Shown here: positions 1 to 5,736 of the stretch, piece by piece
How positions within the stretch are numbered: the stretch's first letter is position 1
Layout of the letters: every line of letters starts with the position of its first letter
Source: an uncultured Oscillospiraceae bacterium
Lineage (GTDB): Bacteria > Bacillota > Clostridia > Oscillospirales > Ruminococcaceae
NCBI GenBank assembly: GCA_910579545.1
Contig: CAJTVI010000034.1
Coordinates: 1 to 25,772 of the forward strand
Reading direction: 5' to 3'
Length of the DNA stretch: 25,772 bases
Made by a program: the position numbers and the translations under genes
The notes under the pieces: generated by a model
Databases searched by the model: none
What the model saw: only the letters and a program-made list of their open reading frames with translations
What the model was told of the DNA's origin: nothing

Positions 1-18
1 CCGGCGCGTTTGCGCCGG
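1..18 (-). terminator. GC-rich hairpin at the window edge, possible terminator
   Basis: The arms CCGGCGC and GCGCCGG form a perfect 7-bp stem around a GTTT loop, just past the stop codon of the minus-strand gene ending at 60. A U-tract for a minus-strand terminator would lie before base 1, outside the window, so the call cannot be completed. Confidence 0.3.
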
Positions 19-59
19 GGCCTGCCCGCCAACTTTTTTAAAACCGGGGCCCTGCGGGC

Positions 60-986
60 TTACTCCCCGCCGCCCTCTTCGCCGCCTTCTTCGCCGCCTT
101 CCTCGCCGCCTTCTTCGCCGCCTTCCTCGCCGCCTTCTTCAGCCCCGCCCTCGGGCACGGAGCTGGAGGCCGCGGCGTCCACCGCGCTCAGCAGGTCCTC
201 GTCCATGTTTTCACGCAGGGCGGCGTTGGGGTCAAAGTCCTGCTGGTAATCCTGCGGGGGCAGGTCCTGCGCCGCCGAGTTGGCCGGCTTCATCTCGCTG
301 GCCTCCAGGGCGGTGAGGTAAAAGGTCTTGTCCGGCTTGGTAAAGATATAGTCCATATACTTGGTGGGCTCGTCCGGCAGGGTCATCGAGAACTCGCCGG
401 TGGTGTTGAACTGGGGCACATAGCCCACCGTGACCCGCATGGTGCGGCCCTCCCGCTTGATCTTGACCACGCTGGGGCTGTAAAGGCCCTGCTCGCTGGT
501 GACCGGGATCAGGTAGCCCTTGAGCTCCTCCGAGTACTGGTAGATCATGCCGTCCGACTCAAAGCTCTCGTGCTGGATCTGGTAATCCGGCCCCACCAGC
601 TGGGTCAGGTAGGTGTCCACCTCCAGCACCGGCAGGATCAGGCATTCGGTCTCGGGGTCCCGCTCGTAGCCGTTCAGGTTGCCCTGGCTGCGCTGGGCGT
701 TAAAGATCGCCCCCCAGATGCAGGCCTGCCGCAGCTGGGTCTGGTCCAGCTGGTCCAGGCTGGCAAAGGGCAGGGGGTCGTACATTACAAGGGTGCGCAG
801 CCGGTCCTCGTACTCGGCGCGCAGCTCGGTATCGTCAAACAGGGCAGCCACCACGCGGTAGCCCCCAAACAGGGTGGAGCCGACCCCCACCAGCACCATC
901 ACGCAAACCACCAGCCCCAAAACCTGGCGGCGGCGGCGGCGCTGGCGGCGGGCGTGTTCCTCCCGGTCAACAGGGTTCATCTGCAT
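60..986 (-). CDS. Single-pass membrane protein with Glu/Gly-repeat C-terminus, function unknown
   Basis: I do not recognise a family. The 308-residue protein has a short, strongly basic N-terminus (an RRQRRRRRQ run near residues 14-22). One hydrophobic helix follows at about 21-48, then a predicted outside domain to about residue 270. The last 30 or so residues are almost only Glu and Gly in a GGEE pattern. The basic stretch before the helix predicts the N-terminus inside and the acidic tail outside the cell. The ATG at 984-986 is chosen because AAAGGAGG lies 7 bases upstream (994-1000); a second in-frame ATG two codons later is less well placed. It lies 67 bases after proA on the same strand with no clear terminator between, so it may be cotranscribed with proBA, though nothing links it to proline metabolism. 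It is a real gene judging by its start and its codon structure; the role is unknown. Confidence 0.75.
   Translation of the reverse strand: MQMNPVDREEHARRQRRRRRQVLGLVVCVMVLVGVGSTLFGGYRVVAALFDDTELRAEYEDRLRTLVMYDPLPFASLDQLDQTQLRQACIWGAIFNAQRSQGNLNGYERDPETECLILPVLEVDTYLTQLVGPDYQIQHESFESDGMIYQYSEELKGYLIPVTSEQGLYSPSVVKIKREGRTMRVTVGYVPQFNTTGEFSMTLPDEPTKYMDYIFTKPDKTFYLTALEASEMKPANSAAQDLPPQDYQQDFDPNAALRENMDEDLLSAVDAAASSSVPEGGAEEGGEEGGEEGGEEGGEEGGEEGGGE
69..140 (-). repeat. Six tandem 12-bp units encoding Gly-Gly-Glu-Glu
   Basis: On the plus strand the unit GCCGCCTTCYTC is repeated at 81, 93, 105, 117 and 129, with a one-base variant at 69. On the coding strand each unit encodes four residues of the acidic tail. 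Units differ only at the third-position T/C, so the array is young or is kept uniform, and its copy number could vary by slippage without breaking the frame. Confidence 0.9.
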
Positions 987-1053
987 AAAAAGGCCTCCTT
1001 TGGATGGGCCGCCGCGGCCGGCCCCTTATAGGGCAGTCCGGCGGCGCAGGGGG

Positions 1054-2313
1054 TTACCGGGTCTGGCCGGCGCCCCGCAGGATGTATTTGTAGCTGGTAA
1101 GCTCGGCAAGGCCCATGGGGCCCCGCGCGTGCAGCTTTTGGGTGGAGATGCCCATCTCGCAGCCCAGGCCGAACTCGCCCCCGTCGGTAAAGCGGGTGGA
1201 GGCGTTGATGTAAACGGCCGCGCTGTCCACCCCGGCGGCAAAGGCGGCCGCGGCGGCCTCGTTGCGGGTAACGATCGCCTCGCTGTGGCCGGTGGAGTGG
1301 GCCGCGATGTGGGCCATGGCCTCCTCCAGGCTGCCCACCACCTTAACCGCGAGGATGTAGTCCAAAAACTCGGTGTCAAAGTCGTCCGGGCCGGCCCCCT
1401 CGCCCGGGATGATGGCCGCCGCCTCGCTGCAAAGCCGCAGCTGCACCGGCACAAGGCCCTTTGCGGCCCGTTCGTCCACAAGGCGGGCCTTCATCCGGGG
1501 CAGAAAGGCCGGGGCGATTTCCCGGTGCACCAGGCAGACCTCGGCCGCGTTGCACACCGATGGGCGGCTGGTTTTGGCGTTGTCCAGAATATCCAGCGCC
1601 ATGGCCGGGTCGGCCGCAGCGTCCACATACACATGGCAGATGCCGGTGCCGGTTTGGATGCAGGGCACGGTGGCCTGCTGGATGCAGGCGCGGATCAGCC
1701 CCGCCCCGCCCCGGGGGATCAGCAGGTCCACCAGGCCATTCGCGGTCATCAGCTCGGCGGCCGAGGCGCGGCTGGTGTCCTCCACCAGGCAGACCGCATC
1801 CTCGGGCAGGCCGGCCGCGGCCAGCCCCCGGCGCAGCGCCCGGGCCACCGCAAGGTTGGAGCCAAAGGCCTCCTTGCCGCCGCGCAGCACACAGGCGTTG
1901 CCGCTTTTTACCGCAAGGGCGGCGGCGTCCGCCGTAACGTTGGGGCGGCTCTCGTAGATGATGGCCACCGTGCCCATGGGCACGGCGATCTTTTGCAGCG
2001 CAAGGCCGTTTGCAAGGCTCCGCTCCTCCAGCAGCCGGCCCACCGGGTCGGGCAGGGCAGCCACCGCCTCAAGGCCGGCGGCCATGCCCTCCACCCGCTC
2101 TTCGGTCAGGGCCAGCCGGTCCAGCATGGTGTCCGGGATCTGGCCGCGGGCGGCGGCGAGGTCCTTTGCGTTTTGGGCCAGAATCTCCCCCGCTGCGGCC
2201 CGCAGCGAGGCCGCCGCGGCAAGCAGGGCCCTGTTTTTTTGTTCGGTGCCGCAGAGCGCCAGGGCGCGCTTTGCCCCGGCCGCGGCCCGCAAAAGCTCCT
2301 GTGTGGTGCGCAA
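1054..2313 (-). CDS. proA: Gamma-glutamyl phosphate reductase
   Basis: ProA catalyses the second step of proline synthesis, NADPH-dependent reduction of gamma-glutamyl phosphate to glutamate semialdehyde. The 419-residue length is normal. The aldehyde-dehydrogenase-fold signatures are present: IYESRPNVT near residue 119, the SGNACVLRGGKEA nucleotide-binding stretch near 137, and the catalytic-cysteine motif SRPSVCNAAE with Cys at about 254. The start is set at a TTG (2311-2313) rather than at upstream in-frame codons. TTG has AAGGAGG 9 bases ahead of it (2323-2329), gives the expected family length, and avoids a 53-base overlap with proB. That leaves a 4-base gap after the proB stop, so translation is probably coupled. 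ProB and ProA usually act together because the phosphate intermediate is labile. Confidence 0.95.
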   Translation of the reverse strand: MRTTQELLRAAAGAKRALALCGTEQKNRALLAAAASLRAAAGEILAQNAKDLAAARGQIPDTMLDRLALTEERVEGMAAGLEAVAALPDPVGRLLEERSLANGLALQKIAVPMGTVAIIYESRPNVTADAAALAVKSGNACVLRGGKEAFGSNLAVARALRRGLAAAGLPEDAVCLVEDTSRASAAELMTANGLVDLLIPRGGAGLIRACIQQATVPCIQTGTGICHVYVDAAADPAMALDILDNAKTSRPSVCNAAEVCLVHREIAPAFLPRMKARLVDERAAKGLVPVQLRLCSEAAAIIPGEGAGPDDFDTEFLDYILAVKVVGSLEEAMAHIAAHSTGHSEAIVTRNEAAAAAFAAGVDSAAVYINASTRFTDGGEFGLGCEMGISTQKLHARGPMGLAELTSYKYILRGAGQTR

Positions 2314-2317
2314 GGGC

Positions 2318-3091
2318 CTACCCCTCCTTTTTGCCCAAAAAGCGGCTGCCCACCTCTTTGCCCTCCACAATGTCGTAAAGGCGCTCGGGGTATCCGCCGT
2401 TGGTAATGACCATGTCCGCCCCCTCGGCGGTGACCATGGCGGCGGCCCGCAGCTTGGTCTGCATGCCGCCGGTGCCCAGGCTGCTGCCGCTGCCGCCGGC
2501 GTGGGCCAGCAGTTCGGGGGTGATTTCCCGGATCACCGGGATCAGCCGGGCCGCGGGGTCGTGCCGGGGGTCGGCGGTGTAAAGGCCGTCGATGTCGCTC
2601 AGCAGCACCAGCAGGTCGGCCCGGGCGCAGGCTGTTACAATGGCGGCAAGGGTGTCGTTGTCGCCCACGCCGATCTCCTCGGTGGCCACCGTGTCGTTTT
2701 CGTTGATGATGGGCAGCGCCCCAAACTCCAGCAGCCGGGCCAGGGTGTTTACAAAGTTCTGCCGGCGGCCGGCGTGCTCCACGTCCGCCCCGGTCAGCAG
2801 GATCTGGGCCACCGTGTGGTTGTATTCGCCAAAGAGCTTGTCGTAGGTGTACATCAGCTCGCACTGGCCCACCGCGGCGGTGGCCTGCTTGCCGGGCATA
2901 TCGGCCGGCCGGGCGGCGAGCCCCAGCTTGCCCACCCCCATGCCGATGGCCCCGGACGAGACCAAAATCACCTGATGGCCGGCGTTTTTGATATCGCTTA
3001 ACACCTTGCACAGGGTCTCCACATGGCGGATGTTCAGCCGCCCGGTGGGATGCGCCAGGGTAGAGGTGCCCACCTTGACCACCACACGCAT
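2318..3091 (-). CDS. proB: Glutamate 5-kinase, short form without PUA domain
   Basis: ProB phosphorylates the gamma-carboxyl of glutamate with ATP, the committed step of proline synthesis. The amino-acid kinase fold is clear: KVGTSTL at the N-terminus, VSSGAIGMG near residue 45, NENDTVA and GDNDTLAA in the middle, LLSDIDGLYTADPR near 165, and GTGGMQTKL near 206. At 257 residues it lacks the C-terminal PUA domain of the longer enterobacterial type; kinase-only forms exist in many bacteria. The ATG at 3089-3091 has only a modest purine-rich site ahead of it (AAGGGGGCGGG on the coding strand). It begins a proB-proA operon, read from the promoter at 3125-3153. Proline feedback is expected from the family but cannot be read from the sequence. 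Confidence 0.95.
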   Translation of the reverse strand: MRVVVKVGTSTLAHPTGRLNIRHVETLCKVLSDIKNAGHQVILVSSGAIGMGVGKLGLAARPADMPGKQATAAVGQCELMYTYDKLFGEYNHTVAQILLTGADVEHAGRRQNFVNTLARLLEFGALPIINENDTVATEEIGVGDNDTLAAIVTACARADLLVLLSDIDGLYTADPRHDPAARLIPVIREITPELLAHAGGSGSSLGTGGMQTKLRAAAMVTAEGADMVITNGGYPERLYDIVEGKEVGSRFLGKKEG

Positions 3092-3124
3092 GCCGCCCGC
3101 CCCCTTTTTTATGGATTCTTAGCC

Positions 3125-3153
3125 ATTATAACACAAAATCCGCCGGCAGACAA
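3125..3153 (-). promoter_or_regulatory. proBA promoter, SigA type
   Basis: On the minus strand TTGTCT (3148-3153) and TATAAT (3125-3130) are separated by exactly 17 bases, and TGT precedes the -10 as an extended element. Transcription should start near 3118, giving a leader of about 27 bases before the proB ATG. Confidence 0.85.
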
Positions 3154-3228
3154 AAGGAAAGGGCTGGAACCGGGCAAAAAGGTGTGAAAATTCGGTGTCA
3201 GCCGCATCTGGCGGACGCAGCGCGGCTG

Positions 3229-3237
3229 TGATACAAT
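3229..3237 (+). promoter_or_regulatory. Extended -10 promoter of the threonine aldolase gene
   Basis: TGATACAAT is an extended -10 box (TGn plus TACAAT at 3232-3237) with only a weak -35 region upstream. It points away from the proBA promoter, from which it is separated by about 75 bases, so this 189-base gap is a divergent control region. Confidence 0.6.
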
Positions 3238-3280
3238 AAGAGCCAGACAATAAACCGCATGCTGCAAAGGAGTTTTTGCC

Positions 3281-4315
3281 ATGATCCGTTTTACCAACGA
3301 TTATTCCGAGGGCTGCCACCCGGCCGTGCTGGCCGCCATTGCCGCCGCCAACACCGAGGGCAACTTTGGCTACGGCACCGACCCCCACTGTGAGCACGCC
3401 CAGGCGCTGATCCGGGAGGCCATTGGCGCGCCGGACGCCGACGTGCACTTTTTGGTGGGCGGCACCCAGGTAAACGCCACCGCCATCTGCGCCTTTTTGC
3501 GACCGCACCAGGCGGTGCTGACCAGCCGCCTTGGCCATGTGTGCGGGCACGAGACCGGCGCGGTGGAGGCCACCGGCCACAAGTGCGTGGCGCTGCCCTG
3601 CGGCCCGGACGCGAAGCTGCTGCCCGGCGCCATCCGCGAGGCGGTGGCCGCCCACCCGAACGAGCACAACGTGCAGCCAAAGCTGGTGTACATCAGCAAC
3701 ACCACCGAGACCGGCGCGGTGTACACCGGCGAGGAGCTGCGGGCGCTGCGGGCGGTGTGCAGCGAGCTGGGCCTGTACCTCTACCTGGACGGCGCGCGGC
3801 TGGCCAGCGCCCTGGCGGCGGGCGGCGCGGGCCTTGCCGAGTGCGCAGCTTTGTGCGACGCCTTTACCATTGGCGGCACCAAAAACGGGGCGCTGTTTGG
3901 CGAGGCGCTCTGCATCCTCAATGATGCGCTCAAGCCCGACTTCCGCTACATCCTCAAGCAGCGGGGCGGCATGCTGGCCAAGGGCTTTTTGCTGGGCATC
4001 CAGTACGAGGCCCTGATGCAGGACGGCCTGTATGAGCAGCTGGGCCGCCGCTCGACCGCGCTGGCGCTGCGCCTGCGGGACGGCATGCGGGCGCTGGGGG
4101 TTCCGTTTGCCTGCGAGAGCCCCTCGAACCAGCAGTTCCCCATCCTGCCAAACGCCGTGCTGGACCGGCTGCGCGGGCGCTTCCACTGGGAGGAGATGGG
4201 CCCCCGCGCCGGGGATGCCGCCGAGATCCGGCTGGTGACCAGCTGGGCCACCGAGGACAGCGCGGTGGACGCCTTTTTGCAGGCCCTTGCGCAGGCCCTG
4301 GCCGGGCAGGGCTGA
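3281..4315 (+). CDS. Threonine aldolase / beta-eliminating lyase family PLP enzyme
   Basis: This is a fold-type I PLP enzyme of the aromatic amino acid beta-eliminating lyase / threonine aldolase family (344 residues, normal length). Low-specificity L-threonine aldolases split threonine or allo-threonine into glycine and acetaldehyde. Visible motifs are the N-terminal NDYSEGCHP, the cofactor-phosphate region VGGTQVNATA near 59, the PLP-ring aspartate in YLDGARL (Asp about 170), and the Schiff-base lysine in FTIGGTKNGALFG (Lys about 201). The ATG follows AAAGGAG (3266-3272). It is the only plus-strand protein gene here and stands alone, divergent from proBA. The family also contains other L-amino-acid lyases, so the exact substrate is not fixed by sequence; the name LtaE would be a guess. 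Confidence 0.88.
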   Translation: MIRFTNDYSEGCHPAVLAAIAAANTEGNFGYGTDPHCEHAQALIREAIGAPDADVHFLVGGTQVNATAICAFLRPHQAVLTSRLGHVCGHETGAVEATGHKCVALPCGPDAKLLPGAIREAVAAHPNEHNVQPKLVYISNTTETGAVYTGEELRALRAVCSELGLYLYLDGARLASALAAGGAGLAECAALCDAFTIGGTKNGALFGEALCILNDALKPDFRYILKQRGGMLAKGFLLGIQYEALMQDGLYEQLGRRSTALALRLRDGMRALGVPFACESPSNQQFPILPNAVLDRLRGRFHWEEMGPRAGDAAEIRLVTSWATEDSAVDAFLQALAQALAGQG

Positions 4316-4355
4316 GGCCGGGCGCGGGGCACTGCTGCCCAAAAAAATCATTTTG

Positions 4356-4374
4356 CGCGGCCAAAGCCGCGTTT
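4356..4374 (+). terminator. Weak intrinsic terminator after the threonine aldolase gene
   Basis: CGCGGC and GCCGCG form a perfect 6-bp stem around a CAAA loop, followed by only three T residues. It lies 40 bases after the stop codon. The short T-tract makes this a modest candidate. Confidence 0.4.
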
Positions 4375-4566
4375 AAAGCGCCCCAAAATTCCTTTTTGAT
4401 CATGCGACAAGGGCGGCTGTTAAAAGTTTGGCATACCCCCGCAAAAGCCTGTATCCGCTTGCTTTATGGCACTTTTGGGCCGGGCAAAAAGGCCCTTAAA
4501 AAACGCGCTGCCGCTGGCATACCGGTTTTATCCGGCGTGTCAGCGACAATTTTTTGCCCTAAACCC

Positions 4567-4595
4567 TTGCGGCCGGCAGGGTACAGTGGTATAAT
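4567..4595 (+). promoter_or_regulatory. Strong SigA-type promoter with no protein gene downstream
   Basis: TTGCGG (4567-4572), a 17-base spacer and a perfect TATAAT (4590-4595) preceded by TGG (extended -10) form one of the best promoters in the window. The predicted start is near 4601-4602. No credible reading frame with a ribosome binding site follows before the terminator at 4802-4837. The 185 bases between the aldolase terminator and this promoter show nothing I can name. Confidence 0.8.
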
Positions 4596-4600
4596 AGGGC

Positions 4601-4837
4601 ATGCGGCATCCGTTAGGCCCGCCGCCCCGCCAGCCCGGTTTGGGCCCCAGGCGCGGGCAGGGCGGGCCGGGCAAAAAGCGGTTTTTTGCCCGGGTGCCCC
4701 TGACATGCCATGAATCGGCGCTGTTTGGCGCATCCTCCCAAACGGGCTACCTCCCGTTCTGCATGCGCTTTTCTGCACGGCGTCTTCTTTCATGTACAGC
4801 AGGCCGCCGGCCTTTGGCCGGCGGCCCGTCTGTTTTT
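4601..4837 (+). ncRNA. Candidate structured small RNA, about 235 nt, family not recognised
   Basis: The unit runs from a strong promoter to a strong intrinsic terminator and has no credible ORF. Several perfect stems can be seen: GGCCCGCC (4616-4623) with GGCGGGCC (4661-4668); an 11-bp stem CCGGGCAAAAA (4667-4677) with 4683-4693, which competes for two bases with the first; and AACGGG (4741-4746) with CCCGTT (4753-4758). GCATGC near 4599 and GCATGC at 4761-4766 could close the structure if the start is just upstream. CCTCCC occurs twice (4734-4739 and 4750-4755), the second copy partly in a hairpin loop; CCUCC is the complement of the Shine-Dalgarno core. Length and context would also suit 6S RNA. 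The SRP, tmRNA and RNase P signatures I looked for are absent. The promoter and terminator are seen; transcription and role are inferred. Confidence 0.6.
4802..4837 (+). terminator. Strong intrinsic terminator of the small RNA unit
   Basis: A perfect 11-bp stem (GGCCGCCGGCC with GGCCGGCGGCC) closes a TTT loop and is followed by CGTCTGTTTTT. The minus-strand side has no U-tract, so it is oriented for the plus strand. Confidence 0.88.
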
Positions 4838-4847
4838 ATACCGGCTT

Positions 4848-4868
4848 AAAAAGCCCCCAGGGATGGGC
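4848..4868 (-). terminator. Possible terminator of the ATPase-acyltransferase operon
   Basis: On the minus strand GCCC and GGGC form a short stem directly followed by TTTTT, about 80 bases after the acyltransferase stop codon. The stem is only 4 bp, so this is a weak call; I see no better terminator on this strand between 4838 and 4950. Confidence 0.3.
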
Positions 4869-4950
4869 CTGCCGCGTTTTTGCGGTGTGTGCCAAACCGG
4901 CAGGGAAACACGCGTTTTGCGGGGCTTTGTTTTTTTGCGGGGGTTTGGGC

Positions 4951-5736
4951 TCAGGCGGCGCCGTCCGGCGCGGGCGAAAGCCCGCCCGGCTTTCGGGGCG
5001 CGTTTGCGGCCGCGCCCCCGGCCGCAAGGGCCGCCAGCCCGTTGAGCCGGCTGGCCAGCAGGGCGGCGGCCTGCGCCTTTTGGCTTGCCAGCGGCTGGCC
5101 CGGCTGCAGGTACACCGGTTCGCCCAGCAGCAGCCGGCGGCCGGCCTTGTCGCACACGGCGGGCACAAAGGGCAGCGGGCGCTGCCGGCGGCGCTGGTAG
5201 TCCCGCCCGAGGGCCAAAAACCCCTGGTAGAGCGCGCCGGTGCACACCGCGGAGCTGGCGTAGGCCACGTCCGGGCAGATGATAAGGCTTTCGCCCCGGG
5301 CCAGCGCCTGGCGGGAGAGCTGCCAGGTGCGCCGCAGCCGGCCGTCGCCCGGGCGGTTTTGGGCGGCGCGGTAGACCGGGATGGCGCCAAAGCCGCGCAG
5401 CAGCGGCGGCACCAGCGCCGCTGCCAGCGCCGCCGCAGGCAGGGCCAGCGGGCGCGGCCAGCCAAACCGGCGGGTAAAGGTGTAGCCGTAGTACTGGTCG
5501 AAGCAGGCCCGCCGCTGCAAAAAGGGGCAGAGCACCCAGGGGCGGGGCTGGCCGGGCAGCAGGGCCAGCGCCGCCGCCGGGCCGGTCAGGTTTTGGTGAT
5601 GCACCACATACACGCAGGGGCCGGCCGGCAGGTGCGGAAAGAGCTGCACCAGCCGCCAGCGGCCGGGCAGCAGGGTCAGCAGCCGGCGCAGCAGCCGGGC
5701 AAAGGGCCGCCAGACATGGTGTTTTGGGGGGTTCAC
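4951..5736 (-). CDS. PlsC-like lysophospholipid acyltransferase, variant motifs
   Basis: PlsC-family enzymes transfer an acyl chain to a lysophospholipid or similar acceptor at the membrane. The 261-residue protein shows the family blocks in order: VVHHQNLTG near residues 44-52 (block I), FGAIPVYR near 116-123, and LIICPDVAY near 151-159 in the place of the usual FPEGTRS block. In block I the canonical HX4D aspartate is a glycine (HQNLTG). Variant blocks of this sort occur in a PlsC-related subgroup of Firmicutes, so activity may persist, but this is not proven. The start is a GTG (5734-5736) that overlaps the TGA stop of the ATPase gene as GTGA, with GAGGG upstream, so translation is probably coupled. 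The first 20 residues are basic, consistent with peripheral membrane binding. The proline- and alanine-rich C-terminus is unconserved in look. Confidence 0.75.
   Translation of the reverse strand: MNPPKHHVWRPFARLLRRLLTLLPGRWRLVQLFPHLPAGPCVYVVHHQNLTGPAAALALLPGQPRPWVLCPFLQRRACFDQYYGYTFTRRFGWPRPLALPAAALAAALVPPLLRGFGAIPVYRAAQNRPGDGRLRRTWQLSRQALARGESLIICPDVAYASSAVCTGALYQGFLALGRDYQRRRQRPLPFVPAVCDKAGRRLLLGEPVYLQPGQPLASQKAQAAALLASRLNGLAALAAGGAAANAPRKPGGLSPAPDGAA

Noticed and set aside
69..140. Short tandem array as a CRISPR
   Set aside because: Units are 12 bases, contiguous without spacers, and in frame within a coding region.
2314..2370. Upstream ATG for proA, overlapping proB by 53 bases
   Set aside because: The TTG at 2311-2313 has a well-spaced AAGGAGG and gives the normal ProA length; the added residues look like out-of-frame proB sequence.
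4396..4713. 105-codon plus-strand frame
   Set aside because: It runs through the promoter at 4567-4595 and the start of the small RNA, has no ribosome binding site and reads as random GC-rich sequence.
4464..4793. 109-codon minus-strand frame over the small RNA unit
   Set aside because: It has no ribosome binding site, an irregular composition and no conserved look, and the strong promoter and terminator point the other way.
4601..4837. SRP RNA, tmRNA or RNase P RNA
   Set aside because: The diagnostic sequences (GGAAGGAAGCA of SRP, the tRNA-like 3' end of tmRNA, GAGGAAAGTCC of RNase P) are absent.
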